Shown one piece after another: positions 25,915 to 39,074 of a stretch of DNA of 64,000 bases. Source of the DNA: Betaproteobacteria bacterium SCN1 (lineage in GTDB: Bacteria; Pseudomonadota; Gammaproteobacteria; Burkholderiales; Thiobacillaceae); contig WBSF01000002.1 of the NCBI GenBank assembly GCA_008923315.1, positions 62,001 to 126,000 on the forward strand, written 5' to 3'. The position numbers and the translations under genes were made by a program. The notes beneath the pieces are model-generated. The model saw only the letters and a list, made by a program, of their open reading frames with translations. It was not told where the DNA came from and did not search any database. Numbering within the stretch: the stretch's first letter is position 1; each line of letters opens with the position of its first letter.

Positions 25915-27072
25915 CTAGCGCAGGGCCTTGAGTTGCTCTGCGCGGGCTTCGGCCTGGCCGTGGTCGAAGCGGTGCGCGCCGCCGGCGGTCAGGGCCTTCT
26001 GGTAATACGTCAGCGCGGCGGCGTACTGGCGCAACTGGTCGAGGCTGACCGCGAGGTTGAAGGCGTAGTCCGCGTTGTCGGGCGCACCGCGCCAGGCCTC
26101 GAAATAGGCGGCCTGCGCGTCGCTCCAGCGCTGCTGGCCGGCGTACAGGTTGCCGAGCGACTGGTAGAGCTGCGGGCTGGGGCTGCGTTCGATCAGCGTT
26201 TTCAGGCGGCTTTCCGCGGCGGGGCTGTCGGCGCTGCCGAGCAGATCGAGCAGCGCGCCCTGCGCGATCGCATTGCGCGGGTCGCGTTCGAGAACCTGGC
26301 GATAGAGTCGCAGGGCGTCGGCGTCGTGGCCCTGCGCGCTGGCGACCGCGGCGAGCCCGAGCAGGGCGTCGACGTTGCGGCCGCCGGCCGCCGCCTGCGC
26401 GTAATGGCCTTGCGCCTCGTCGAGCGCGCCGCGCTGGTAGGCGGCGTAGCCCCGCGTCAGCGCGGCCGATTCGGCATCGGGCCGGAAGCTTGGCATGGCC
26501 GGGGCGCTCGGGGCGGGCGCGGCCGGGCGCTGTTGCGGCTGCAGCCGCGGTGCCGGCGTCGTCAGGGCGGCGGTGGCCGGGCGGGTCGTGGATGCCGACA
26601 CAGCGGGCGCCGCTACAGCAGGCGCTGCGGCAGGCGCGGATGCGACGGGAACGGCTGCGACGGGAACGGACGCGGCATCGGCCTGCGCCGACGGGGCGGG
26701 CGGCCGCTCGACGGACGACACCGGCAGCGCGGCGGGTGTCGGCGGCGCGACCGCGGCCGGCGGCTGCAGGGCGAAATAGAGGTAGGCGCCGTAGCCCAGC
26801 GCGATCACGACGGCGAAGAGGGCGGTGGCGGGCACCAGCGACAGGCGCGGCCAGTCGAAACGGCGCGCGGCGGCGGGCGCGGCGGGCGGCGCTTCGCCGT
26901 TGCCGAACAGCAGGCTCGGAGGCTCCACCCATTCGCGTCCCTGGATGCCGGGCGCGCCGAGCGGTTCGAGGTCGAAATCGGGCGCCGCCGAACGCCGGTC
27001 CGGCGCGCGCGCGTCCGCGCCGCCCTTGTCGCCGGCTTCGGCCTGCTTCAGCGCCTTGAGCAGCAGACTCAA
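25915..27072 (-). CDS. mshN: MshN-like TPR protein with membrane anchor
   Basis: 385 residues from a TTG start (27072) that overlaps the mshL stop (TTGA), beginning MSLLLKALKQAE, the usual first residues of this family. One membrane helix (about 76-101), a Pro/Ala-rich periplasmic linker (104-200), and TPR repeats (about 205-370). MshN-type proteins link the platform to the secretin and scaffold the assembly. The Pro/Ala linker gives an antisense-ORF artefact in the same region. Confidence 0.78.
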   Translation of the reverse strand: MSLLLKALKQAEAGDKGGADARAPDRRSAAPDFDLEPLGAPGIQGREWVEPPSLLFGNGEAPPAAPAAARRFDWPRLSLVPATALFAVVIALGYGAYLYFALQPPAAVAPPTPAALPVSSVERPPAPSAQADAASVPVAAVPVASAPAAAPAVAAPAVSASTTRPATAALTTPAPRLQPQQRPAAPAPSAPAMPSFRPDAESAALTRGYAAYQRGALDEAQGHYAQAAAGGRNVDALLGLAAVASAQGHDADALRLYRQVLERDPRNAIAQGALLDLLGSADSPAAESRLKTLIERSPSPQLYQSLGNLYAGQQRWSDAQAAYFEAWRGAPDNADYAFNLAVSLDQLRQYAAALTYYQKALTAGGAHRFDHGQAEARAEQLKALR

Positions 27073-28847
27073 GGCGCGCCTCGCGCGCTGACCGGCAGCA
27101 GGCGCTGGAACGGGCGCAGTTCCTCGCTGTCCAGCGTGGGGTTCGAAACGACGATGGGGCGCAGGAAGATGACCAGCTCGGTCTGGCTGTTGATGCGTTC
27201 GTGCTGGCCGAACAGCGCGCCGATGCCTTCCGGGCGCGACAGGCCGGGAATGCCGTCGCGCGCGTTGTTGCTGTCGTCCTGGATCAAACCGCCCAGCACG
27301 ACGGTCTGGCCGCTCTTGACCTGCAGCAGCGATTCCATTTCGCGCACCTGGATGACGGGGATCTGGTTGGGGATGCTGGCCGGAATGCTGGGATTGGGGT
27401 CGCGCACGAAGCCCACGCTGCGCGAGATGGTCGGGCGCACGGTCAGCGAAACCATGCCGTTCTCGTTGATCTGCGGCGTCATCGTCATCACGATGCCGAC
27501 CGGCACGGTCTGCGGCGTGGTGGTGAACGTGGTTGTCGTGCCGACGTTCACCGTGGCGGTGGTATCGGCCTTGACGTTGAAGTACACGAGGTTGTCGACC
27601 ACCTTGAGGAGCGCGGTCTGGTTGTTCAGCGCCATCAGCTTCGGACTCGACAGCACGCGGGTCTTGCCGAAGGATTCGAGCAGGTCGATGGCGGCGGTGA
27701 AGCCGTTGCTGCCGCTGTTGGTGTAGGTGGCCTGGATGAAGGGCGCCAGCGCGCCGGCCAGGGCATTGGTTCCGGCGCCGCCGGTGGTGATCGACCAGCC
27801 GGTCGCACCCTGCAAGGCCTTGGACCAGTCGATGCCGGCGCGGTAGCGGTCCTTCAGCGTGACTTCCACGATGGTGGCCTCGATCAGCACCTGCCGCTGC
27901 GCCGACTGCATCGTGCGGTCGAGATATTGCTGCACCAGGGCATGCTGCTGGGCTGTGCCCAGCACGGTCACGGTGCCGGCCACCGGGTTGACCGCGACGT
28001 CGTATTTGCTGTCGATCTGCGGCTGACTGGCGAAGGCGGTCGCGAACAGGCTGGCGGCGCCGGCGCCGGCCTTGCTGGCGGCCTCGGTCTGGGAGACGCG
28101 TTCCGCGCGCGCGGCTTTTTCCGCGTCGATCTGCGCTGCGCGTTCCTCGGTGGTCTGCGTGACCGCCCGGGTGCCGGCGAGAATGGTGCGGATGTTTTCG
28201 GCCAGCAGCGCCCATAGATCGCTGTTGGACTGGCTGGCCACGGTGGTGAGCGAGGAATTGCCGCTGGTCGAGGCGTTGGTGCCGCCGAGGGCGGTGGTAC
28301 CGGCCGAGTTGAGCCCGGCGCCGCCGGTGCTGGCGATCTGCGCGGCCACCCCGACGCTGGAGGTGGTGCTGCGCGCGACGTTGACGTAGTTGACCGTGTA
28401 GGTCTTGACGTAGGGCGTGTCCGGCATGACCGACACGGTGCGGCCGTGCATCTCGTAGCGCAGGTTGGCCTGCCGCGCGATGCGGTCGAGGATCGCCGGC
28501 AGCGGTTCCTGCACGGCGTTGAGCGAGACCTTGCCGGAAATGCCAGGATAGAGGTCGATGTTGTACTGGGTGTCGCGCGCGATCGAGAACAGCAGGTCCT
28601 TCACCGGCACCTCGTTGACGACCACGGTGTAGGTGGGCACCGGCGGCTCGGTGCGGGGCGGCGGCAGAGCCGGCGCGGCGCGGACCGGTGCGGGCGGGGC
28701 GCCGACGGGTTCGGCGGCGGGTCCGGTGCGGGCGATGTGGCCGGGCGAGGTGTCGAACGCGGGCGGCGGGACGCAACCGGCCAGCGTCAGCAGGCCGGCC
28801 AGCGCGAGGCGTCTCGTATGGGGGTTCGACACAGCGTTCATCGTCAT
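27069..28847 (-). CDS. mshL: MshL-type outer-membrane secretin
   Basis: 592 residues. The N-terminal signal ends in a lipobox (LLTLAGC, C25). N0/STN domain around YTVVVNEVPVKDLLFSIARDTQYNIDL. The C-terminal secretin domain (about 330-580) shows RQVLIEATIVEVTLKD, TRVLSSPKLMALNNQTA, and a C-terminal VVLGGLIQ. It forms the gated outer-membrane pore for the pilus. The ATG at 28847 overlaps the mshM stop (ATGA), so the two are coupled. Confidence 0.9.
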   Translation of the reverse strand: MTMNAVSNPHTRRLALAGLLTLAGCVPPPAFDTSPGHIARTGPAAEPVGAPPAPVRAAPALPPPRTEPPVPTYTVVVNEVPVKDLLFSIARDTQYNIDLYPGISGKVSLNAVQEPLPAILDRIARQANLRYEMHGRTVSVMPDTPYVKTYTVNYVNVARSTTSSVGVAAQIASTGGAGLNSAGTTALGGTNASTSGNSSLTTVASQSNSDLWALLAENIRTILAGTRAVTQTTEERAAQIDAEKAARAERVSQTEAASKAGAGAASLFATAFASQPQIDSKYDVAVNPVAGTVTVLGTAQQHALVQQYLDRTMQSAQRQVLIEATIVEVTLKDRYRAGIDWSKALQGATGWSITTGGAGTNALAGALAPFIQATYTNSGSNGFTAAIDLLESFGKTRVLSSPKLMALNNQTALLKVVDNLVYFNVKADTTATVNVGTTTTFTTTPQTVPVGIVMTMTPQINENGMVSLTVRPTISRSVGFVRDPNPSIPASIPNQIPVIQVREMESLLQVKSGQTVVLGGLIQDDSNNARDGIPGLSRPEGIGALFGQHERINSQTELVIFLRPIVVSNPTLDSEELRPFQRLLPVSARGAP

Positions 28848-30169
28848 TCCGTCGGTAGGGCGACCGTGCGCATTTTCTCGACCGTGCGCAAAAACGGCTT
28901 CGTGCCGGCCACCTCGGGCTGGGCGCGCAGGGTGGCCAGGGCGGCATCGCGGCTGGGGAATTCGCCCGCCAGGATCATCCAGGCAGGGCTTCCCCGGCTC
29001 ATGCCGTGCAGCAGCCTGACCGGTTGCGGCGTGGCGGCGTTCAGTCTCCCCAATAAAACGGCCGCCTCGGCGGCTTCTTTAGCCGAGCCGAGCTGGATGA
29101 CGTGCGTGTCGCCGGGCGCGGACGCCAGCCATTGCGCGGTCTGGCGGGCCCGTTCGACCGCATCCGCGGCGCTTGGCGCGGGGGGCGGTGCCGGCGGCGC
29201 GGCCTCGGCGGGGCGGGCGGGCGCGGCCGGAGGCGGACCCGGCTGCGGCGGCGGCGTTTCGCTCCGCGCCAGCCAGGCGACGAATCCGCCCAGACCGATC
29301 GCCGCCGCGAGGCCGATCGCCGGCCACATCCAGCGGCGCGCCGGGGCGGGTTTGCCGGGCGGCGGGGCGATCTCGGCGTCGCCCGCGGCGGCGTCCAGAT
29401 GCGCCGGGGCGAGCGTGTGGGTCTGCGCCGCGTAGGCGGCCAGCAGGGTCTTGTCCGCCAGCACGTTGATGCGCCGGGAGAGGCCGTCCGACAGCGCGGT
29501 CAGCCGGGCGATCAGCGGCGCGGGGAACAGATCGGGGCCGCGGTAGCCGGCTACCGCGAGGCGCGCGCGCACGTAGTCGCCGACCTCGGCCTCGGCGAGC
29601 GGCGATAGCCGCAGGCTGACGGTGATCCGGTCCTTGAGCTGGCGAATGCGCGGGTCGGCCAGCAGCGCGTCGAGTTCGGGCTGGCCGAACAGCACGATCT
29701 GCAGCAGCTTGTCGGTGGCGGTTTCGAGATTGGTCAGCAGCCGCAGGAATTCGAGATTGTCGAGCGGAATGCCCTGGGCTTCCTCGACGAAGACGACGAC
29801 GCGACGCCCGGCCGCGTGGCGTTCGAGCAGCGTGGCGTTGAGCTGGGCCAGCCGGGCCTGCCGGCCGGCTTCCGGCGCGGCGACGCCCAGGTCGGCCAGG
29901 ATGGCGGCCAGCATGTCGTCGGCGTCGAGCGTGGGGTTGCCGAGATAGACGCTGTCGACGGTGTCCGGGAGCTGGGCGACGAGCTTGCGGCACAGCATGG
30001 TCTTGCCGCTGCCGACTTCGCCGACGACCTTGACGATGCCTTCGCCCTGGTCGATGGCGTAAAGCAGGGCGGCCAGTACGTCGCCGCGCTGTCCGCCGTC
30101 ATGCCAGTACTCGGTATTCGGCGTGATGCGGAAAGGGGCTTCTTTCAGGCCGAAAAAATCGAAATACAC
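28844..30169 (-). CDS. mshM: MshM/ExeA-type AAA ATPase with SPOR-like tail
   Basis: 441 residues from GTG at 30169 (V Y F D F F G L..). Walker A GEVGSGKT at 50-57, Walker B FVEEAQ (about 127-132). A single membrane helix (about 282-302) and a Pro-rich linker precede a C-terminal SPOR-like domain (DTHVIQLGSAKEAAEA..). ExeA-like ATPases help secretin assembly at the cell wall. The start lacks a strong Shine-Dalgarno and follows the regulator stop by 9 bases, so it is probably in its operon. Confidence 0.82.
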   Translation of the reverse strand: MYFDFFGLKEAPFRITPNTEYWHDGGQRGDVLAALLYAIDQGEGIVKVVGEVGSGKTMLCRKLVAQLPDTVDSVYLGNPTLDADDMLAAILADLGVAAPEAGRQARLAQLNATLLERHAAGRRVVVFVEEAQGIPLDNLEFLRLLTNLETATDKLLQIVLFGQPELDALLADPRIRQLKDRITVSLRLSPLAEAEVGDYVRARLAVAGYRGPDLFPAPLIARLTALSDGLSRRINVLADKTLLAAYAAQTHTLAPAHLDAAAGDAEIAPPPGKPAPARRWMWPAIGLAAAIGLGGFVAWLARSETPPPQPGPPPAAPARPAEAAPPAPPPAPSAADAVERARQTAQWLASAPGDTHVIQLGSAKEAAEAAVLLGRLNAATPQPVRLLHGMSRGSPAWMILAGEFPSRDAALATLRAQPEVAGTKPFLRTVEKMRTVALPTE

Positions 30170-30178
30170 AGGGGTGTA

Positions 30179-31609
<1,431 letters not shown>

Positions 31610-31734
31610 GTGTTCTCCAGGTCTATGGCACTGCGCGCGTCCCGCACGGTGGACGAGCGTGTCGGACTTTCGACGATTGTGCCAGAGAGCCGGTGAAAGT
31701 TAAACCGGCGGAAATACGGGCAGTTGCGGGGCGG

Positions 31735-33432
31735 TCAGGTGGCGACCGGCTGTATGCCGACACGAATCCAGCCTTCGCTTCGTTCGATGGGCTGGCCGAG
31801 GGAAATGTACCGGGATGGCTGCGGCCCCTGGACATGGAAAACCCTGCCCGGCATGTAGAGCACGGGGTCGAGGATCAGGCTGTCGGCGGTGCCGTCCAGC
31901 CAGAGGCTGGCGTTGGGGCGGGCGCCGCCGCTGTTGTCCAGGCCATTCACCGTATAGCCGGAAGACGAGGCCGTGTCGTAAAGAATCGCCAGGGCGGGCA
32001 TTTCAGGCAGTGTTTCGATGCCGACGGAACTGGTGTCGTCGTTCAGGCGCGACAGCCGGCGCACGATACCCAGTCGCCATTCGCTGCCGTCGTGCGGCTT
32101 GACGCCGAGCAGGGCGCCGACGCGCAGCCAGTCCTTGTCGCGCGACTCCACGATCACGCCGTAGCCGCAATCGCTCTCGTCCTGCATTACCCAGCGCTCG
32201 ACGTCGGGCGAAGACGGGGACACGGGCATTTTCATCTGGGATACGCGTTCGCGCGTGCGCTCGGTGACGAAGCCGTAGACGCGGACATCGTCCGCTTCGC
32301 TGTCGCTGATGCCCAGGCTGTAAGGGGATGCGGCAGGGTCGGGCGCAGCCGTCGACAGTTTGAGCTGGTTGATGATGGCGTTGAGGCCGTGGGTGACATC
32401 GACCAGGCGCTTGACCGTGGCGCGGGGGGCGCGGCGCTGTTCGCGGGACGACAGCGCCGACCAGTGGTGCTGCAGATGGTCCAGCAGTTCCACGCTCTCG
32501 CCGGTGCGGGCATCGTCCGTCAGTCCGAGCTCGGCGGGCGTGCTGCCGTCGCGCAGCGCTGCCTGCAGATCCTGGAGCTTTTGCAGAAGCGTTTCCGTCG
32601 CCCAGTAACGGATCGGTTTCTCGCTGTCGGGTTTGCGCACGCGCCGGGGGCCATGATCCGTCGAGAGGTCGACCGCGAACGTGTGGCGGGCGGAATTGAA
32701 CTGGGGTTCCAGATACAGGAGGTTGTGCCAGTTGCAGAGCCAGCGATCGAGCAGGTCGAGCTGGCGCGGGTACAGCGTGCCGGAGTTCGCCAGATTCAGC
32801 ATCAGCACGTGGAGATAGGTGGATTCGACGCTGCAGGGCGTCGAGTCGTTCGGATAGGCCGTCATCCGCTGTTTGTGAAATCCCTCGTTTTCGGCGACCC
32901 GATAGAGGTTGTGCAGCCGCAACCAGAGCTTTTCCCCCGGCGCGAGGTAGCGCACGGCGCGCCACTTCAGCAATTGGCCGAAGATGCGCACGGCGCGCAG
33001 CGTAACCAGCGGAATCTGGCTTTCATGGGCATTCTTGCCTGCGCCGCGCGCGAAATCCAGTACAAAGGTGTGGTAGCCGCGTGCGATTTCCCAGTACAGG
33101 CTGTAGACCGCGTGCCAGAGCTGGCTTTCGACCTGACGCGACATGCGCGGATTGCGCAGGTACTGGCGGACCAGGGTGTCCTGCAGGTCGTGGGATTTCT
33201 CGTCGAGCAGCATCAGCACCGCGAGTCGATCTTTCGTGACTTCCGACGAGTTTTCGTTGAAGCGCTTGAGCTCTTCGAGGATCGTTTGCTGGCACTTGTA
33301 GGCATCGCCCACCGGCAGGGCGCCAACCCAGCGCGTGGCGGCCTTGAGGCTGGTCAATGGGTCGTCGTCGCGTTTGCCGAGATGGGCAAGACGGGCGATT
33401 CCCGAAGTGAGTTTACCGGCCAGCGAGCTCAT
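31735..33432 (-). CDS. Conserved protein of unknown function, 565 residues
   Basis: I do not recognise this protein. It is soluble-looking, with no signal peptide. The first half (about 1-280) looks all-helical (LTSLKAATRWVGALP.., VRQYLRNPRMSRQVESQLW). The second half contains EQRRAPRATVKRLVDVTHGL, reminiscent of the RxxxR start of PilZ c-di-GMP-binding domains, and then beta-rich sequence (about 430-560). That PilZ comparison is weak. It follows the pilus regulator (same strand, 125 bases upstream of it) and precedes nothing recognisable. A link to c-di-GMP control of the pilus is only a guess. Confidence 0.55.
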   Translation of the reverse strand: MSSLAGKLTSGIARLAHLGKRDDDPLTSLKAATRWVGALPVGDAYKCQQTILEELKRFNENSSEVTKDRLAVLMLLDEKSHDLQDTLVRQYLRNPRMSRQVESQLWHAVYSLYWEIARGYHTFVLDFARGAGKNAHESQIPLVTLRAVRIFGQLLKWRAVRYLAPGEKLWLRLHNLYRVAENEGFHKQRMTAYPNDSTPCSVESTYLHVLMLNLANSGTLYPRQLDLLDRWLCNWHNLLYLEPQFNSARHTFAVDLSTDHGPRRVRKPDSEKPIRYWATETLLQKLQDLQAALRDGSTPAELGLTDDARTGESVELLDHLQHHWSALSSREQRRAPRATVKRLVDVTHGLNAIINQLKLSTAAPDPAASPYSLGISDSEADDVRVYGFVTERTRERVSQMKMPVSPSSPDVERWVMQDESDCGYGVIVESRDKDWLRVGALLGVKPHDGSEWRLGIVRRLSRLNDDTSSVGIETLPEMPALAILYDTASSSGYTVNGLDNSGGARPNASLWLDGTADSLILDPVLYMPGRVFHVQGPQPSRYISLGQPIERSEGWIRVGIQPVAT

Positions 33433-33518
33433 GATTTAGCGAAAGGTCAGGGACGTATATCGAACACTGTTACGGCGATTTGAGCAAATACTGTACCCGT
33501 TTTTGCATACCGGGCAGT

Positions 33519-36137
<2,619 letters not shown>

Positions 36138-36301
36138 GGGGTTCGGACCGGGATTTCAAGGGCTTGCCCGCGCCGCGGGCGAATGGGGCAGTTTAGCACG
36201 CGGCCGCGGTGCCGCACGCGTTCCGGCCTGCGCACGCGACGGGCCGGAACCATCCCGGAGCCAGGCCAGTCACTCAGCGAAACCTGTTCCGGGAAACCGA
36301 T

Positions 36302-38380
36302 TTGCGACACGTTCTGGCCCGACTTGCCCTTGGCATTGTGCTGCTGCTGGCCGCTGCCGCCCAGGCGGCATCGACCGTCGAAACGCCGAACGTGCGCGCG
36401 ACGCTGCTTGCCTATGCGCCCGAGGGAGTCGCGGCCGGCCAGCCCGTCTGGCTGGGGCTGCAGTTGCGGCATCGTCCCCACTGGCATACCTACTGGAAAA
36501 ACCCGGGCGATTCCGGTCTGCCGACGACCTTCGAATGGACGCTGCCGGACGGCGTAACGGCGGGCGGGATCGAATGGCCTGCGCCGCGTCCGCTGCCGTT
36601 CGGTCCTCTGGTCAACTACGGGTACGAAGGCACGGTGTTGCTGCCGGTGCCACTCGACCTGTCGGACGCGGCGCGCGGCCGCGACTTGCGCGTGCGCCTG
36701 CGGGCCGATTGGCTGGTATGCCGCGAGACATGCATACCGGAAAGTGGCGATTTCGAAATCGTCCTGCCGGCCGGCCGGGTGCTGGCGGCCAACCGTGCGG
36801 CGTTCGAGACTGCCCGGGCCGCCCGTCCGGCGGTGCTGTCCGATGTCCGGGCCGCGGCGCAGGTGCGCGGCGATACCCTCGAAGTCGAAGTGGCGGGACT
36901 GCCTGTTCGCCTGCATGGTGCGACCCTGCGCCTGCTGCCCGAAACGGAAGGCCTGATCGACCACGCCCGGCCCGTTCCGCAAAGCTGGCAGGCCGGGCGC
37001 TGGCAGGGGCGGGTTCCGCTGTCGAGCCAGCGCAGTGCGAGCCCGGAACGCCTGGCGATGGTGCTGCTGGCCGGTGCGGACAGTTTCCGCGTCGATGCCC
37101 CGGTTGCCGGCTGGCGAGCGGCAATGGATGCGGCTGTTCCCGCCGAACCGGCGCCGGCCGCGTTAGCCGGCTTCGCCGCTGCGCTCGCGCTTGCTTTGGC
37201 CGGCGGTGTTTTGCTCAATCTGATGCCTTGCGTTTTTCCCATTCTTTCGCTCAAGGTGCTGGATTTCGCCCGCCACGCTGACGCGCGCCGCACACGGGTG
37301 CTGGGGGGGCTGGCCTACACGGTTGGTGTGCTGCTGTCCTTTCTGGCGCTGGCAGGCGCCCTGATCGCCTTGCGCGCGGGCGGCGAGCAGCTCGGTTGGG
37401 GTTTCCAGTTGCAGGAACCGGCCTTCGTTGCGGCGCTGGCGCTGCTGTTCACCCTGATCGGACTCAATCTGGCCGGCGTTTTCGAGGTGCGCGGCCTGTT
37501 ACCCGGTTCAGTGGCGGGGTGGCGCCTGCATCATCCGGCGGCCGATGCCTTCCTGACCGGCGTGCTGGCGGTGGTCGTCGCCTCGCCGTGCACGGCGCCT
37601 TTCATGGGGGCAGCGCTGGGATTCGCCTTTACCCTGCCGGCGGCGCAGACCCTGCTGATTTTTGCCGCATTGGGCCTGGGGCTGGCGCTGCCTTACCTGC
37701 TGGCCAGTCTGGTGCCGGCGGTGGCGCGTCTCCTGCCGAAGCCGGGGCCGTGGATGGCGCGCTTGCGCACCTTGCTGGCCTTCCCGATGTTCGCCACGGT
37801 GGTCTGGCTGCTCTGGGTACTGGGCGTGCAGGTGGGGGTGGCGGGCGTCGTCGGGTTGTTGGGCGTACTGCTGGCCGTCGCATTTGCCGTGTGGGCCTGG
37901 GCTCTGCCCGGCCGCAGTCGCATCGGGCTGGGCGTTCCAGCTTTGGCGCTGGCCGCCGCCGCCGGGGTTTGGGCGGCGCCGGCACTGCGTCCGGCGGGAG
38001 ACGTTCCGCCTGCCGTGGAGGCCGGCTGGATGCCCTGGACACCTGAACGGGAGGCCAGCCTCCGGGCGTCCGGCCAGCCGGTGTTCGTCGATTTCACCGC
38101 CGCCTGGTGCATCACCTGCCAGGTCAACAAGCGCACCACGCTGACCGATCCGGCCGTGCTGGCCGATTTCGAACGGGCCGGCGTGGCGTTGCTGCGTGCC
38201 GACTGGACTGCGCGCGATCCGGCCATTACGGCGGCACTGGCGCAGCTCGGCCGCAGCGGCGTGCCGGTGTATGTGTTGTATCCGGGCGGTGCGCGCGCAC
38301 CGCTGGTATTGAACGAACTGCTTTCTCCCGGAGCGATCCGGACCGCGCTCGACCCCCTGAAACGAAAGGAGACCTTATGA
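36302..38380 (+). CDS. DsbD/ScsB-type protein-disulfide reductase
   Basis: 692 residues from a TTG start at 36302, giving a clean signal peptide (LRHVLARLALGIVLLLAAAAQA). An upstream ATG at 36209 is possible but adds a 31-residue non-signal stretch. N-terminal periplasmic domain with CRETC; central eight-helix domain with NLMPCVFP and SPCTAPFMG cysteines; C-terminal thioredoxin-like domain with WCITC. It carries electrons from cytoplasmic thioredoxin to the periplasm. The stop overlaps the next gene (ATGA). Next to sox genes it may fulfil the role of SoxV; inference. Confidence 0.88.
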   Translation: MRHVLARLALGIVLLLAAAAQAASTVETPNVRATLLAYAPEGVAAGQPVWLGLQLRHRPHWHTYWKNPGDSGLPTTFEWTLPDGVTAGGIEWPAPRPLPFGPLVNYGYEGTVLLPVPLDLSDAARGRDLRVRLRADWLVCRETCIPESGDFEIVLPAGRVLAANRAAFETARAARPAVLSDVRAAAQVRGDTLEVEVAGLPVRLHGATLRLLPETEGLIDHARPVPQSWQAGRWQGRVPLSSQRSASPERLAMVLLAGADSFRVDAPVAGWRAAMDAAVPAEPAPAALAGFAAALALALAGGVLLNLMPCVFPILSLKVLDFARHADARRTRVLGGLAYTVGVLLSFLALAGALIALRAGGEQLGWGFQLQEPAFVAALALLFTLIGLNLAGVFEVRGLLPGSVAGWRLHHPAADAFLTGVLAVVVASPCTAPFMGAALGFAFTLPAAQTLLIFAALGLGLALPYLLASLVPAVARLLPKPGPWMARLRTLLAFPMFATVVWLLWVLGVQVGVAGVVGLLGVLLAVAFAVWAWALPGRSRIGLGVPALALAAAAGVWAAPALRPAGDVPPAVEAGWMPWTPEREASLRASGQPVFVDFTAAWCITCQVNKRTTLTDPAVLADFERAGVALLRADWTARDPAITAALAQLGRSGVPVYVLYPGGARAPLVLNELLSPGAIRTALDPLKRKETL

Positions 38381-38985
38381 ATACCGCACGTCTTTCTGCG
38401 CTGGCATTGTGTGCCAGCCTTGTCTTGCCGGCCGCCGCCTGGGCGGTCGCGACCGTGGGCCAGCCGGCGCCGGATTTCACTGCGGCCGATACGACCGGCA
38501 AGCGGCACAGTCTGGCGGACTACAAGGGCAAGTATGTGGTTCTGGAATGGGTGAACCCGGGTTGCCCCTTTGTCCGCAAGCATTACTCGTCGAACAACAT
38601 GCAGGCCACCCAGCGCGAGGCGGTCGACAGCGGCGCCGTCTGGCTGGCGGTGAATTCCACCAGCCCGCGCAGCGGCGACTATCTGCCGCCATCCGATATG
38701 GGCAAGTGGATGCAGGGGCAGCAGGCCGCCGCCAGTGCGACGCTGATGGATGCCGACGGCAAGGTCGGCATGGCATATGGAGCCAAGACCACCCCGCATC
38801 TCTATATCATCAATCCGCAGGGCACGCTGATCTACGCAGGCGCCATCGACAGCAAGCCCTCCGGTCGGGTGGAAGACATCGCTTCCGCCACCAATTACGT
38901 CAAGGCCGGATTGAAGGAAGCCCAGGCGGACAAGCCCTTGAGCCATGCCAATACCCGCGCGTACGGTTGCTCGGTGAAATACTGA
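38377..38985 (+). CDS. Exported thioredoxin-like protein
   Basis: 202 residues. Signal peptide ends near AAWA-VA (about residue 23). Thioredoxin/redoxin fold with a single resolving-type cysteine in NPGCPFVRKHY (C63), not a CxxC, and a C-terminal Cys (C198, YGCSVKY). It has the pattern of AhpC/TSA-like proteins. The ATG overlaps the DsbD-type stop (ATGA), so the two are coupled and DsbD may reduce this protein. It ends 44 bases before a terminator it shares with the convergent soxB. Confidence 0.8.
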   Translation: MNTARLSALALCASLVLPAAAWAVATVGQPAPDFTAADTTGKRHSLADYKGKYVVLEWVNPGCPFVRKHYSSNNMQATQREAVDSGAVWLAVNSTSPRSGDYLPPSDMGKWMQGQQAAASATLMDADGKVGMAYGAKTTPHLYIINPQGTLIYAGAIDSKPSGRVEDIASATNYVKAGLKEAQADKPLSHANTRAYGCSVKY

Positions 38986-39028
38986 ACGGGTGGGCGGTTG
39001 CCATGCCGTGCGTGCGCAGCCGCACATG

Positions 39029-39054
39029 AAAAAGGGGCCGTGAGGCCCCTTTTT
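39029..39054. terminator. Bidirectional terminator between thioredoxin-like gene and soxB
   Basis: AAAAAGGGGCC (39029-39039), loop GTGA, GGCCCCTTTTT (39044-39054). The stem is flanked by A and T runs on both strands, so it can stop transcripts of the plus-strand thioredoxin gene and of the minus-strand sox operon. Confidence 0.88.
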
Positions 39055-39074
39055 CGCGCTGCCCGAAGCGGCAA

